64,000 bases of DNA from Tritrichomonas musculus (taxonomy: Eukaryota; Parabasalia; Tritrichomonadida; Tritrichomonadidae), in contig JAPFFF010000001.1 in the NCBI GenBank assembly GCA_039105265.1, positions 7,378,001 through 7,442,000 on the forward strand, written 5' to 3'. The position numbers and the translations under genes are program-made. Under the pieces are notes generated by a model. That model ran no database searches. It saw only the letters and a program-made list of their open reading frames with translations, and was not told the origin of the DNA. The number at the start of each line of letters is the position of its first letter. Position 1 is the stretch's first letter. Shown in pieces: positions 37,201-43,833 of the stretch.

Positions 37201-40180
37201 ATCTAATCCAACTTCAATTGAAAAGCAAGAATTGCAAAGATTGCAACTTCTTCTTCAATTGCTTCCATTTGATGACGAGCTTCATCAAAAACTCATTCAA
37301 ATGGTTCGTTCTGTCTTCAGCATTGCGCCAACAATGATAAACTTGCCAATTGACGAAGTTCGAAGTCTTCTTCTTTCACTTACACGGAAGTCAATTGATC
37401 AATTGACACAGATTTATAATATCGATGATCTTGATTACTTCCCAGAGCAATTAAACGGACTTATTCAATCAGGATCACAACTCACATCTCTTCTTATTGC
37501 CATTTCGAACCATCTTCCAAGTTCAGTCACGCTTAAGCCTGTTGATGTCTTAGTTTACATATCGAACTTGTCAATTAATTGCATTTCAATCAATGATGAA
37601 AAGAACAAGGAAGAATTCAGATCCAATTTGGTCGATTTTCTTGATGAATTAAAGAAGCTTGAAGCTGCATTGATGCCCCTTTTGCCCATTGATGAATTCA
37701 ATTATAACAAGCTTGATGTTTATGCAGGACTTGCACGCTCACTTAAAGCTAAAGATGTCAATCTTTCCACGTTCAACTTTACTGAATTCAATGCACAAAA
37801 CGTTGCAAGCAAAATCATTGAGAAAGACGAGAAAGGAAAAGATGACAAATTAATTAAAGATGGCGCTGAAATCCAGAAATCAATCAAACACATTTATGTA
37901 AGCTCTGTTAAAATAATCACGCATGGTGTTCGTGTTGTTGGTCTCAATAACTTCCACAGATTAGTTGTAAACAAGATTACAGAAGGAACGACGAATCCTT
38001 ATGATTTAATTCGTTCATTGACGAACTTACACGATGCAAGATCAATGATTAGCGATTGCAGCGATAACTTAGATTCATCATTATCCAAATACATCTTTGC
38101 AGTACGAAGTCAAACAGAGAGCGATTCATTAGCAGCACGAATTGAATTCCATAAGATTCTTAATTCAATTTCACTTGCACAAGCAGCAACTCTTCGTGGC
38201 TTCGAAATTGCTGATAAGACAACATTTTCATTTTATTCGGATGCAATCACGATGTTTTCAGCTTCGTTTGCTAATATAATTAGCCTTGCTGATTTAAAGA
38301 CAGAAGGCACGAAATCTACAGCACAAATTCGTCGGACTGTTCGTGCAATTAATCGAACAATTAGTCAGCTTTCAGACGAGCTCGCTTATGCTGAAATCGA
38401 AGACAAACTTCTTAAGAAGGATAAAGAGAAGAAAGCGAAGAAGAAAGCTAAAAATAAAGAAGAAGACGAAGAACAAAAGAAAGAATCTACACCAATTGAA
38501 AAATCAAGATTATTGTTCATTAAGATTCTCACAAAAGCAGCAATGTTTGTCTCTTGCACAGGCTCAGCTTATGCATCAGCACGAGTTCCCGAAACACGAG
38601 CAACGTTTGTGAAAGGAGAAGAAGCAAACTACAATGAAATGTTAGGTGAACTCAAAGATAATTCAACTGACATTAACAAATTGAATACAGATCGAGATGC
38701 TGCTGAAAACTTCAATTTAGACTTCAGTTCACTTCTTAACACGTTGAACAACTTCGTCGTTTCATCAGGAAAAATCGAAGAAATCAATGAAAATGAATAT
38801 GATGATGATGAACAAAAAGTTGAAGAAAATTTGGATGACATTGCTTATGTTACTTCTAAATTAGTTACATTGAATAACGCACTCTCTAAGGTTGCCATTT
38901 CAGCAAGTAAAATGACAGACGTCACGCCTCTTGTTCCAGACATTCTAAATGCAGATCGTCTTCGTAAGAACTTTACTCTTCCGCCGGTTCCAAATGACAC
39001 ATTCAACTTGAAGATTCAAGATGCTGTTGATCCAATCGAGAAGATGGTCAATGATTACAACAGCAAGATCAGCTCGCTTGTTGAAATGCTGAATGGCAGC
39101 GGTGATGGCAGCTCACAATTATTTGTGAACAACGCAACAATTGCGCAAACAATGAATGATGCTGCTGGCAATCTTTACTTGTCACTGGAACAAATTCTTC
39201 GTGCAACAACTGTGGTTTACAACGTTGAGTCACAAAGCGAAATGACAAATAATTGTCAATTGGCTGCTACCGCTTTCAATAAGCTTCTTCAGATGCTTCG
39301 TAGCAAGTTCCTTCTGAGGCCCGATGACTGGAACAACAAGAGCGAAAAATACACAAAAATTACAGCCAAGGCCCTAGAGAAGGCTTTGAAGGAAGCGAAG
39401 AAGGCAAAGAAAGCTGGAATGAAGGAACAAGAACATTCTTCTTTATTGCAAAGATTAAAGATGACTTACGAGAAGCTTTTGGCTGCTCGTGGAGCTTTAC
39501 AAGTAATTCATGAGAGATTATATTCCAGATCTAGAACAACAAATGAAAATGAATCGCCTCTGGCTGTGATCGATCGTGAATGGGGAATGAGAATTTCAGA
39601 GATTGGAATCGATCAAGCTTCTGTAACTCTTGATTGTATGTTTAGGTATAAAGATAATCCTGAAGATGTTTCTGATTTGGATCAACTTTTGTCATTTGCA
39701 GATTCACTAGCAAATGAATGCAATAATGGACAGAAACATGCATCTTTGATGCTTGGAAATGAAGAACAGAGAGAATTAAATAATAACACAGAATTGAATG
39801 CCAATTTGGTCCTAAATGGTATTGAATCAACTAGCCAAATATACATTGAAAAGGGAGGTGAAGGAACAATTGAAGAAAAGACTTTGAAAGAGAACTTGAA
39901 AGTAAATAATAATTTGATTAAATCAATCTTAGCTTCTTCTCAAGCTTCTGTCGAATCGAAAGACTCTCTTGAGAAACTTATTTCAAATACACAAATTAAA
40001 GATTCACGAGGAAAGAATAAGAATGTAGTTTTGAGTTCATTATCTGCTCCTTTGAATTCAGTTACTAGTAGAACATCCCATGTAAAAGATGATCTTTTGA
40101 AGAAACTTCAACTTGAAACTAATGTTGTTGCAGCAAGAATAAGACTTCAACATGCTGAAAAAGTTTTAAGAAAGATATAA
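22247..40180 (+). CDS. Giant talin-like protein with five tandem FERM modules
   Basis: A single uninterrupted frame encodes 5,977 residues. Residues 1-90 form a ubiquitin-like F0-type domain, followed by an Asn/Ser-rich acidic linker to about 340. Five FERM-like modules follow at roughly 345-725, 732-1145, 1150-1525, 1527-1920 and 1945-2322. Each contains a G(Y/F)-T-L-(F/Y)...PLD block followed by a (K/R)RRFF-like strand; modules 2-5 show it clearly, module 1 as QKQYYVF. The remaining ~3,650 residues are almost all helical, like a talin rod, with a Lys-rich patch near 5385. The C-terminal helices could be an I/LWEQ-type actin-binding domain, but I cannot confirm that. Talins link membrane receptors to actin. 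Animal and amoebal talins have one FERM and about 2,500 residues, so this is more than twice the usual size. The stop codon overlaps TAAA. Confidence 0.85.
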   Translation: MDDDTVILYTTDSLEDQTPNSYSYPIDITGEECLKLAMENIGMVPLPGYNLLLRTNHKNSWIDFQVSLRAQGVQTGDMIIVLPSFFELPADSSTNLNSSGSSLFNSTFESDSSFYNPTTFDSGSYADSHLVPSPMPDTLLIQPSQLDPGFENPSPLIDNSFNINEAYEAVPAPQLPFEPIKIEAINMDEIGSMSDEEPDNTNSNLNSNDSINNSSGLIAESPTISNNSNAISDTLSSDFGNSPITPNNNVVNSNMVSSFDSGNFSGMNSSNELPSILMTYSGNLPLNRNRNRTVRFQSISGSGSDNENADVDLFVGDDALDLQTHAFDTFRNFEKIETPKKKEGDTQTVALATYEGFDKGGKVFTYELTLSYEHFLEEVLKNLNLEKEGRYVIVVKRANEKKIFGRDNFLDEYLLQNQDSVYLFKCLHKIKIDSSNFVPEVMNLDLSKSVDDLCADIGRHFGFEGYLTYNLYTVEEEKPRPLDGTLTVLEQTEHIKRFTFQKQYYVFSGEDLFTLDTAKIAVHDAMRQLPKDNVILNEEEAAKILLLYAIADKKRGKPIDYFKFANKANTYLPDSCRDMKLTSKMKSYLKQYKNVDPFNAIRRILNFLRHKQGFGSYNFSKSRVEIKYKGRKMRQPMIIQVAPYCLRFIRPVSNILEDRVSYSKIFSNELLGERLQIQFSTRKGRQAKYTIIGPDSEKIKFLMEQYMLIIRKIQHQRAKERANKFGGAVIDRIDEHDKVMLYTYTSFNDKEPKLLPFDLKMDGMIATQYAEQNLGIPHSENNVMIIRIYKEMFQWAKSGQMIRMLKVQNEMHAYLLRNNRPIRFHFSDGHTTKIIIDITKPIEELVEVVFHHLKITPMLGYTFFSLEDPKNPKPLDSRFTIPEVCRNWDDLLFKRRFFVISGEVLSNAFSTHSTFADCQEQFLKGGCKVTEDQIIELAVLAHYANADDASTVKNIKIIDWSKEAPQGFKVTKKFQTKLTEALKKSSPIDSFSAARSYLGKVRKIKEFGTEKFLAQYTDLTPPPSKDGKPTKGLVLEEVTLIVGPLRVIILQQLPKGEIVVIKDLSYRLIVTIESLGHRMIIRHINGDDTISGFELKVKNANVALMLINYNIKIIHDLMLAKQRKRKAEAEENAKRLAGGYIDENGIIRTRMMDFYVSKDLTKSDKLPKVWLELEKSGDEVVQILTPIMKLNPEIKWVILMRLVRKEWAWVLFENTLESVEPERLSIIYVLEAYPMIEVKFSMGMTKTMKLPIYKKVSELVDIIADKLNLNSSIGFTLFLLKGKEEIPLDGNITLPEQTPIYDHLFFKRRFFILSKFDMEDDDSLYQLFCDVRALVHAGKIEMASENALKLMYYELKVDYPIPLTKESIPKDHENYLPIGMKPKEKVSKFIKTMIDEHPVKDRREAMIEYIRLARTLPTFGTEKYDLVLVEEKKDTVERSNVFIYIGPYKIIIKDESQKKILFTIPSYKLLLGVNSTEQEFCISYHNNEDNTIIEKIHLESPNSQKISGFILSYLQCLSQILLKRIKTNDETQPTDRIELKTVYGYDIEHYVKCTYDIRWTGDIVIESACRGLGLDLEGQYSCLLRKSNEDFEWVEPDVVFGTLNPTFALYVHIYHEFMPVQVTAPVTGYERFMYLKVTRKVKKLVDEVAFKMFIDNPAGYTLYYDNLGILVPLDLMDPIPYHVIDFSKLIFKRRFMIYTKEDVISPISSAMIYPDSKERFQNGKFNISSQRMLELVGYQLIAESGDDQEVQSIEVPDDLSSYIPKDYTPKPDFKDRLKTALTARASAKTKNTKARSAFIVGTSKLKNFRCEFFNCYDFHKEASFIGSKSRKRLLKMLLDPNTMVLLDATTEKQIIYAPHKNIVSTHLIKNNVIMQITSRSGTKNQSLDRVVVASDNAAKIVATILNYRHVVLPSLDKRESIQKLPSINPQFQALVDQNFLSNGTVDMKISRQLEHPKPPIHTMSKKYNVKEAIQAGLYRITYPDKGDYMILSSKERKRYDNKYTWLSVEDNLIDADPIENSHCFIMLEKPYCQVIGENMHIKENYVDMKTIIIDLCKVLVDEFGFGNYLGYTLYEFWEGKQRPLDFLYNIPTNMENYIEVVLRRRFFLFTKEILEDENTLRASYKSVKNHVLTGNTMIISDDAAAELAIYSLYYTAQFKSDVLPIISTMNEQKLRPLLPNGIKASPNILKKFTALGTVIEPLEPLEAAMKYIILANSCIGFGMEEYPCYYSEVNNFSMTNVNALIRLCPYYISCVYDDKVQDEITRFGWNNIVEYTRDDIVTKVRYQNDSGVFISIELKSDKDCREIFSFFNDMMDLFTRVDLSHLGELQEDETIQENFNFEDFDLEMVADDNFNYDDLNAIRVYQNKADFELGNVADNESIQFLEDTAKLGKIEDNEWKWRATEDGLMMKRASNLLDELSRDLDFDSLESLSAQDYTYRINLINEELKKYDFDDETKTNFLNIANSLESLRDSSLNADDFELAEPRKLLITRQFMICRGYIEDKIVLIKSKVEEENLEDQEDINPNTLALSYNLVGASEIMENIINLMNMKDNEMEPAKRQFKVVKTTIITHSRLTTQISGIILKNKDPAILPQLINPLLLQLKNTELEVKDLIVQGKENNEDFSDINELLIDFNKLIQNLEISPALQQTNQPLKTNKYVLMTGDLREMPTLVKSLEETNEALNELDENDLLSFPDLQLYKSNLSLSIHYINDRMVTLQSNPLNDVARSEMLRALNDLQETFASLQLPEDTPEVKENKRVFKVVKTTIKSRGFLRRELLKVSTINITPNNVQAIEIDLNNLINRHGGLDPELKDKIHDEDPEKVDAALKTLRDSRFLISGLSTQLQNTPASGEVIAKLQKVICDLDLKLPEIKNLGVLVNRIGNDFTYPVIVESLEANIKNALIEPPPTEDINQCPHLARFRQLQIDTAKLLNQIRSTLDSPSIRSNPDLHERISALYSRCVANYSKQIDLRRLIQSHPYDKDILNRIIELVDDLDNIASKLSAANQSILDPSLSILLSNQLNLLLKDLKSCDTALRGAPLDVFHEPPSDDLIAELDELLNGLTNYLVPQIDQSLSRGIMVPQYTELQTKVKTLLPLIPNYLEAGKHQTNEFFVMTPTMKDIILNTKSSTEAIDSLSGADQYTDRLITIFDHIMLGSDANFDISFDLLQSVVDSLADFIKLTEEYAETPGIADEAKLLLKDFSFKGTNLEQSLITTIKSQDSDQLEHSKDLILQFRGNLQQIPAPIRSSLDQKKFSLMISKISIIIRNCNYAISCIRHLPYQKKLLINSSKFTKITKDDEIEDSIPIVKEQCDEMNNHLEKLLSYSLLKEKKATLEIIQQMKDTFDPLNSYFDGMDENDLLEILVKLNDSKIFMKESSIFIAPVVDDPNLISCERIRSDNVNILMRAIQAPHLTYETSNQMFEELRPQLEIVDPLLSEFKERDDVVNQKEFKKLLDSYSLDINSSISNLLTTKKVEQQKIVDDLYRETSTVLPVLMENPEYGEFQTEVTILFEILSKYTSLPLLSIRFTTPLQVKKEIYSKSNCKDLLTKTIEEIGSNTTLLSPDLSDGLANLMNSLISSPESIPRYLSHVSRLLFTSITSRNLLYAPVAVRAAISGFDDRNDMFDLLEMLIIQTARRASIQLNLIHQPFNEIEAEFAEKKENFNEQQRFWFAHSSKSLKSMDTTLLIQCPSITTFVFDYVPMHKIQQNLLLLSDSLNKTNLRSAAKNYEDWLFQSDMAAAAFFMAHMDQIASVCDDLLSESHHKVPSFLKEFVRNSANILKEIDRCVFYCTPSLSQLARLYLDFSGKYFEELKTIFSDDKTVLISSSVDSLTRIKPVILYWANNFANVDEYQYTSTIQSCGCPIVSRTADIQSSSIPPEAENSVALDIAPANGKLTTINAVIKSGIKNEIEKAEKLQKTADKANEIAFEIIARPPYGNETKISKEVGRYGKAVSAILEKLAKHHKIDYSQLPSDAVYQRSEDDFLDEIDDPKMKDYLREIRKFLKKVTTIKLHGMLRTALTGRILSRNEINEHKYPGLLDPILLINDCETRGILSIDAIQSKDKNIKVEKEKLCSSSSQEIENILFRKLQHSFLIQRLTSLKQQQILEFPIVLSRLSQIEEAEKVRIGKEEITASYDFIVKQFDKLNERSDLKELQKNYIPDQILIQQIILAKMIRDQQTNPASPSKFAKRINKAMESLLLSAIEQLKTSTPKQTTLTELSAMLNRGFAQITLINVLIQLLQFIIIVDPDILKFAQSPEGQEAITSPLPIEQIGREQSRIAQDIQLVSKPGLLYSSLQSYMQPNTVIKIRVIISLLNILTSEEAEDFMTKNIIPTVADLLDFAVTQQNLIIQSRTDQENAPTLIDTELITKSQQMIMNLTLRTSLLYRLLTAKDAQILINPNGLAALQELKSKLALTNEEIELHTNSIVAQVLSSEISSNEIQGISADDLTSQQLMLVQLSTLIASGVVNLKLNLKASLHATLRAIQPHQIAEMSSNKDAFAAIKPLHHPYYTLDSYLLENHFQLKLHNIYAIREAIVKLEIKFPDLQKSNGIIDVSKYSDKELASLRSTAANIVSKHLASDSTVIKSIESLNEEDGETIHGILLAIERIIHLNEKKELTRFNLLENHIFDVECTRQILNESEKMKKQKEDSLFQENVDSNSEVVIEEEEEEADSNKEKSQTIINPYLKLEEIESELEISERAIFASRVLVEISVLARRRAELSSKLTHKDAASKIGEISEKRLSKLILSLKEQYESGEDLPEYLEPLTPEQLITQQLLLQSLIQQLTNDTFIQTCGIDLDVMKNFPTSQLVPLFFDSLLRQASTNPNSLRSLQNPELRSLVYVCDLAPYHVARLTLYRKMLLYIKSIITTLDLNQKYSKLSSSKQEFLTNKAYDKNELVPIHELLRVSLSLKAASSEVQVAHLSEEKNKQIRELNATHKLSLQLKPTNLYFQLSEANSTKASTEFGYNPFNIELDHSLIKVISNPTSIEKQELQRLQLLLQLLPFDDELHQKLIQMVRSVFSIAPTMINLPIDEVRSLLLSLTRKSIDQLTQIYNIDDLDYFPEQLNGLIQSGSQLTSLLIAISNHLPSSVTLKPVDVLVYISNLSINCISINDEKNKEEFRSNLVDFLDELKKLEAALMPLLPIDEFNYNKLDVYAGLARSLKAKDVNLSTFNFTEFNAQNVASKIIEKDEKGKDDKLIKDGAEIQKSIKHIYVSSVKIITHGVRVVGLNNFHRLVVNKITEGTTNPYDLIRSLTNLHDARSMISDCSDNLDSSLSKYIFAVRSQTESDSLAARIEFHKILNSISLAQAATLRGFEIADKTTFSFYSDAITMFSASFANIISLADLKTEGTKSTAQIRRTVRAINRTISQLSDELAYAEIEDKLLKKDKEKKAKKKAKNKEEDEEQKKESTPIEKSRLLFIKILTKAAMFVSCTGSAYASARVPETRATFVKGEEANYNEMLGELKDNSTDINKLNTDRDAAENFNLDFSSLLNTLNNFVVSSGKIEEINENEYDDDEQKVEENLDDIAYVTSKLVTLNNALSKVAISASKMTDVTPLVPDILNADRLRKNFTLPPVPNDTFNLKIQDAVDPIEKMVNDYNSKISSLVEMLNGSGDGSSQLFVNNATIAQTMNDAAGNLYLSLEQILRATTVVYNVESQSEMTNNCQLAATAFNKLLQMLRSKFLLRPDDWNNKSEKYTKITAKALEKALKEAKKAKKAGMKEQEHSSLLQRLKMTYEKLLAARGALQVIHERLYSRSRTTNENESPLAVIDREWGMRISEIGIDQASVTLDCMFRYKDNPEDVSDLDQLLSFADSLANECNNGQKHASLMLGNEEQRELNNNTELNANLVLNGIESTSQIYIEKGGEGTIEEKTLKENLKVNNNLIKSILASSQASVESKDSLEKLISNTQIKDSRGKNKNVVLSSLSAPLNSVTSRTSHVKDDLLKKLQLETNVVAARIRLQHAEKVLRKI

Positions 40181-42295
40181 AGAAAAGGTGTGGGCGCTCA
40201 CTTCACATTTCACTTTTTCTCTACAAATAATATATAGATTTAATTTTTTATTATAATATTATAATCTTTATCTAAACAACTATTTAAATACATTATTTAT
40301 TCTGCATTTTGTAGAAAATTGAATAACCTGAATTTTGAAATTAAACTTTTTTTTTTTAATATAGCAAAAAGCTTATACAGTCTATTTTTATAACACATAT
40401 TATATTATTTATAATGGTAAGCAATGATCTTTCCTATTTAGGTTATGAAATATTGAGCAAAAATAGAAAAGCTACGATTTCAAAAATGGATTGAAAGGAA
40501 AATATATCTATATTCCTGAAATAAAATAGTTAATAATAGCTTATTTGTTAAGTTAGCAATGTCTATTAAATATAATTGAAGATTGGTTAAATTGGTTCCA
40601 TACATCATGTTTTATTTCTGTTTTATTTTTGAATGTGATATTTATACGTTAAAATTGTAAAGTATTGAATTTTTCATTTACCAAATTGAAGTCAAAATCA
40701 GCTTTTTGATTTAACCAATATAAAATTAGACAAAAATTTATCAATTAACAGAGTATAAAAGCATTATAAATAATCAAAATAATACAGAATGCTATTTAAT
40801 GTTGAATTTGTTTTAATGATGTTGAAAATAATATCAAATTCAAAAGAAAATTTGGCCAAAATAAGAATAGTCAAAATGTATTCATATCAAAATAAGTTTT
40901 GGTGTGTCAAAAAAGAAAGAATTGAATATCAAAATTTAATATTTTAAATCTTATTGTTTTTGAATAGTTTATATTAAATAAACTTTTCAAAAATATTAAA
41001 AATTAAAATGCAAATAAAACGCGACGTATGGAATATTTTCCACTCAAAATCAAAAATAATATTTTAATACTAATGATAAATATTATATATCAAAATCAAC
41101 GGAAAATATATTTTAATCGCACCCATACCTTTTATAAAGATTAAGTTTTTTTTTTTTTTAATACTCAATTTAGTTTAATAAATTTATTTATATATTTAAA
41201 AAAAAAAAAAAAATATACCTTTTATATTTTATATAATACTTTTTATATTTATTTTACGTTTGAATGCACACATTCAAATTGAATTTAAATTTTATTTGGT
41301 TTATAGTTATATTTTCTGAATTCCGATAATAATTTATAAGATAATATTTTCAAAAATTTATAAAAGGTTAAAGTTTCAAAATAAATTTGGTCTTGTTTTT
41401 GAATTATATTATAATATGTTTTTTTTCATCTTTCTGGAATTATTTTTCAGTTAAAAATGTTTTTTTATCCAAAATTACTTTTTTATTATTAAATCGAATA
41501 TAGATGTTAAAATAAAAAATGATTTTAAAGTTTCTTTACCAAAAAAATCATTTAAATTATTTTTATTTTTAAATTTTGGAAATATCAGCAAGTTTTTTGA
41601 TATTTTAATTTAGACTGAGAGATTTATATATGAAAATTAAAATATTTTTTTGATAAATTGTTAATAATATGAACTCTGCTGCTTATATAGTTAACTATTT
41701 TTTTAACAATGAGGAGAATTTAAGGAATATTTTTTCGAAATGAAACAATATTTATTCAAACATTAGTCTTGTTTTAATAAAACAACTGATAAATAATAAA
41801 TATTTCAATGTTTATTTACCTATTTGGGATATTATCTGATTTAAAACTTAATTATTACTCTTTTTTCCATCTTTATTTTCTATTTTTATTTTGATATTCT
41901 TACTGATGATATAAAATTTTATTTCATTCTGAACTTTTTGAATAAAAATTATAAATACCAATAGAAAGAAATGAATTCAATAAATGACCATATGAAAAAG
42001 GTCAATTGTATATTTAAAAAATATAACCATATTAATGTCAAATTTTTATTATAAAACGTTTACTTTTTAAAAAATTCTAAATTCATTTGATTTTATAAAA
42101 ATCATTTTTTCTCTTCAAAATAAATATTTTGAGAAAAGATCATCATGTATCATCTAGTTTATCATGTAGCAAATATAAAATTTAAATTATTATGCTTTTT
42201 TATATTAAAAATCAAAAGAATTTGCATAACCAAATGACAAATTTGCTGAATCTTAACGGTTTCTTTTGTCACTTTTGATATTTTAAAATTAAGGT
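40181..42295. other. AT-rich intergenic region
   Basis: About 2.1 kb between the talin-like gene and the dynein light chain gene. It consists of low-complexity A/T sequence with short homopolymers. I see no gene, transposon ends or RNA in it. Confidence 0.5.
42269..42274 (+). promoter_or_regulatory. Initiator-like motif of the dynein light chain gene
   Basis: TCACTT lies 21 nt upstream of the ATG at 42296 and fits the trichomonad initiator consensus. Confidence 0.45.
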
Positions 42296-42628
42296 ATGAC
42301 TGACAACGGCTTCTCCCAATTCAAGGATCAAATTCAGGAAATCATCAAAACCACTGTCGAAAGCAAGCTCAGTGGAAAAACATATAAAGCCGACGAAGTT
42401 AAAGGTTGGTGTGAAGAAATTATTCGCGATATCTTGAAGACACTCAGTGACGACCAATTCCAGCCATTCAAATACCTCGCAAATTGCCTCGTCCTTTCCA
42501 AAAGAAGTAATGGTGTACACACTGTAACTATGTCTCTTTGGGATCCCCAAAACGACGGAAGCGTAACATCCCCATGGTCAAACGACACAATGCAATGCAT
42601 CACCACCGTTTGGGGATTGAAGTATTAA
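42296..42628 (+). CDS. Tctex1-type dynein light chain
   Basis: This 110-residue protein has the length and order of DYNLT/Tctex1 proteins. It has an N-terminal helix (FSQFKDQIQEIIKTTVES), a W-containing second helix (VKGWCEEIIRDILKTL), then the strands PFKYLANCLVLSKRSNGVHT and SLWDPQNDGS, ending in MQCITTVWGLKY. The motif FKY...C.....G.HT...WD...DG is the family signature. Such chains dimerise and bind intermediate chains and cargo of cytoplasmic or axonemal dynein. Codon use here is markedly less AT-rich than in neighbouring genes, as expected for a highly expressed flagellar or cytoskeletal protein. The stop overlaps TAAA. Confidence 0.93.
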   Translation: MTDNGFSQFKDQIQEIIKTTVESKLSGKTYKADEVKGWCEEIIRDILKTLSDDQFQPFKYLANCLVLSKRSNGVHTVTMSLWDPQNDGSVTSPWSNDTMQCITTVWGLKY

Positions 42629-43693
42629 ACTTAGATCATCATCTTTAACTTCTTTAACCTTCGCTACCTAAAGAATTTTCATCAATCGTTTTTATCTTAA
42701 TTTTTGTTTTTTACTCTCGTATTCTCCTATCATTTTTAAATTCTTTATTTAAATAGTGATTACTTTTTATTATACTTATTTGATAATAACCAAAGTTTTG
42801 TTTTATTGATTTTTCTGAATGAAAAATCCTTACTCTAATATTAATTTATTTTCTTCCAAAAAAGATTCTCAAAATCATTTCCAAAAGCTAGAATAATATA
42901 AAAAAAAAATTTAAAATTATCATATATTTCGGAAAGAAATCATTTTCATCTGTCAATATTTGTAATTCAATACTATTTCAATGAGTCCTCTGAAAATAGT
43001 TTTCTTTTTGAAAAAACCGCAAAACCAAAAGCAAATTGAGAAAATATTAGGTAAAAATATTGTGCTAATGATTGTTAAATAATGGCTAGAAATTATAAGA
43101 AAAATGTGTTATTGGAAATAAACTGAACCAATATCTGAAGAAAATACTTAGTCTTTGCCAAAAATCTATGAACTGAAATTATTCATTTTTTTTTTATTTA
43201 TTTATTTCACAATTATTCTAATTTTATTTGAGAAATTTTATATTTTTTGATTTTATATTATTATACACAATTATTCAATTCATATACAATATTCGTGAAT
43301 GTTTCATAGTTGTAATCAAAATTTTTATATAAACTTTTTTTTAATTTCGAAATATACTTGAGAAAATCAAATATTTTCATGTAACAAAATAATTCTTGTA
43401 TTTTAAATATTATATTACATATATAAATAAAGGATATATTAATACTAATTATAATCCTTGAGAATAATAAACAAAACAATAGAATTATCTTTTCTTGTAA
43501 TAAACGAATAATCGATGAATATCAACTCAGACATTACTTTTATGATATATTATTGTCTATTTTTTAAAAAAATAGTTTAGCATAAGAAAAACAGTTTTTA
43601 AAGAAAATAAAAAATATGTACTGACCTTTATATTGGATTAGCATTTGTTTTGCTTTCCAATAAGTGATAAAAATATGAACATTGCTGATTTAT

Positions 43694-43713
43694 GGTGAAT
43701 CACCATTGGTGAT
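43694..43713. promoter_or_regulatory. Overlapping operator-like inverted repeats upstream of the CDC50-like gene
   Basis: GGTGAATCACC (43694-43704) and ATCACCATTGGTGAT (43699-43713) are both perfect inverted repeats with 1-nt centres. Together they give three GGTGA half-sites in alternating orientation about 120-140 bp upstream of the ATG. This could be a transcription factor site; no factor is known to me. Confidence 0.35.
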
Positions 43714-43771
43714 ACTAAAAAAATGAAATTAGCTTTCTGGTGATTGATTGAAATTGAAATTTTGATGGAAA

Positions 43772-43787
43772 ATTGAATATATTCAAT
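43772..43787. promoter_or_regulatory. 16-bp perfect palindrome upstream of the CDC50-like gene
   Basis: ATTGAATATATTCAAT is self-complementary and lies 46 bp upstream of the ATG at 43834. In such AT-rich DNA a 16-bp palindrome may be chance, so a regulatory role is only suggested. Confidence 0.25.
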
Positions 43788-43825
43788 ATGAATAATTCAA
43801 ATCTTTATCTGAATATACAAACTTT

Positions 43826-43831
43826 TCATTT
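43826..43831 (+). promoter_or_regulatory. Initiator-like motif of the CDC50-like gene
   Basis: TCATTT ends 2 nt before the ATG at 43834, a very short leader. It fits the trichomonad initiator pattern. Confidence 0.35.
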
Positions 43832-43833
43832 TC

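Larger units (their letters stand above)
42629..43833. other. AT-rich intergenic region with palindromes near its right end
   Basis: About 1.2 kb without a supported gene. Short open frames in it are low complexity. The last 150 bp contain a cluster of inverted repeats ahead of the CDC50-like gene, listed separately. Confidence 0.5.

Noticed and set aside
42290-42300. GTATG around the dynein light chain start as a 5' splice site
   Set aside because: The frame from this ATG gives a complete Tctex1 protein without an intron, so the GTATG is coincidental.
43261-43479. 72-codon minus-strand frame between the dynein and CDC50-like genes
   Set aside because: Ile/Tyr/Asn/Phe-rich translation expected by chance at this base composition; no initiator motif or domain.
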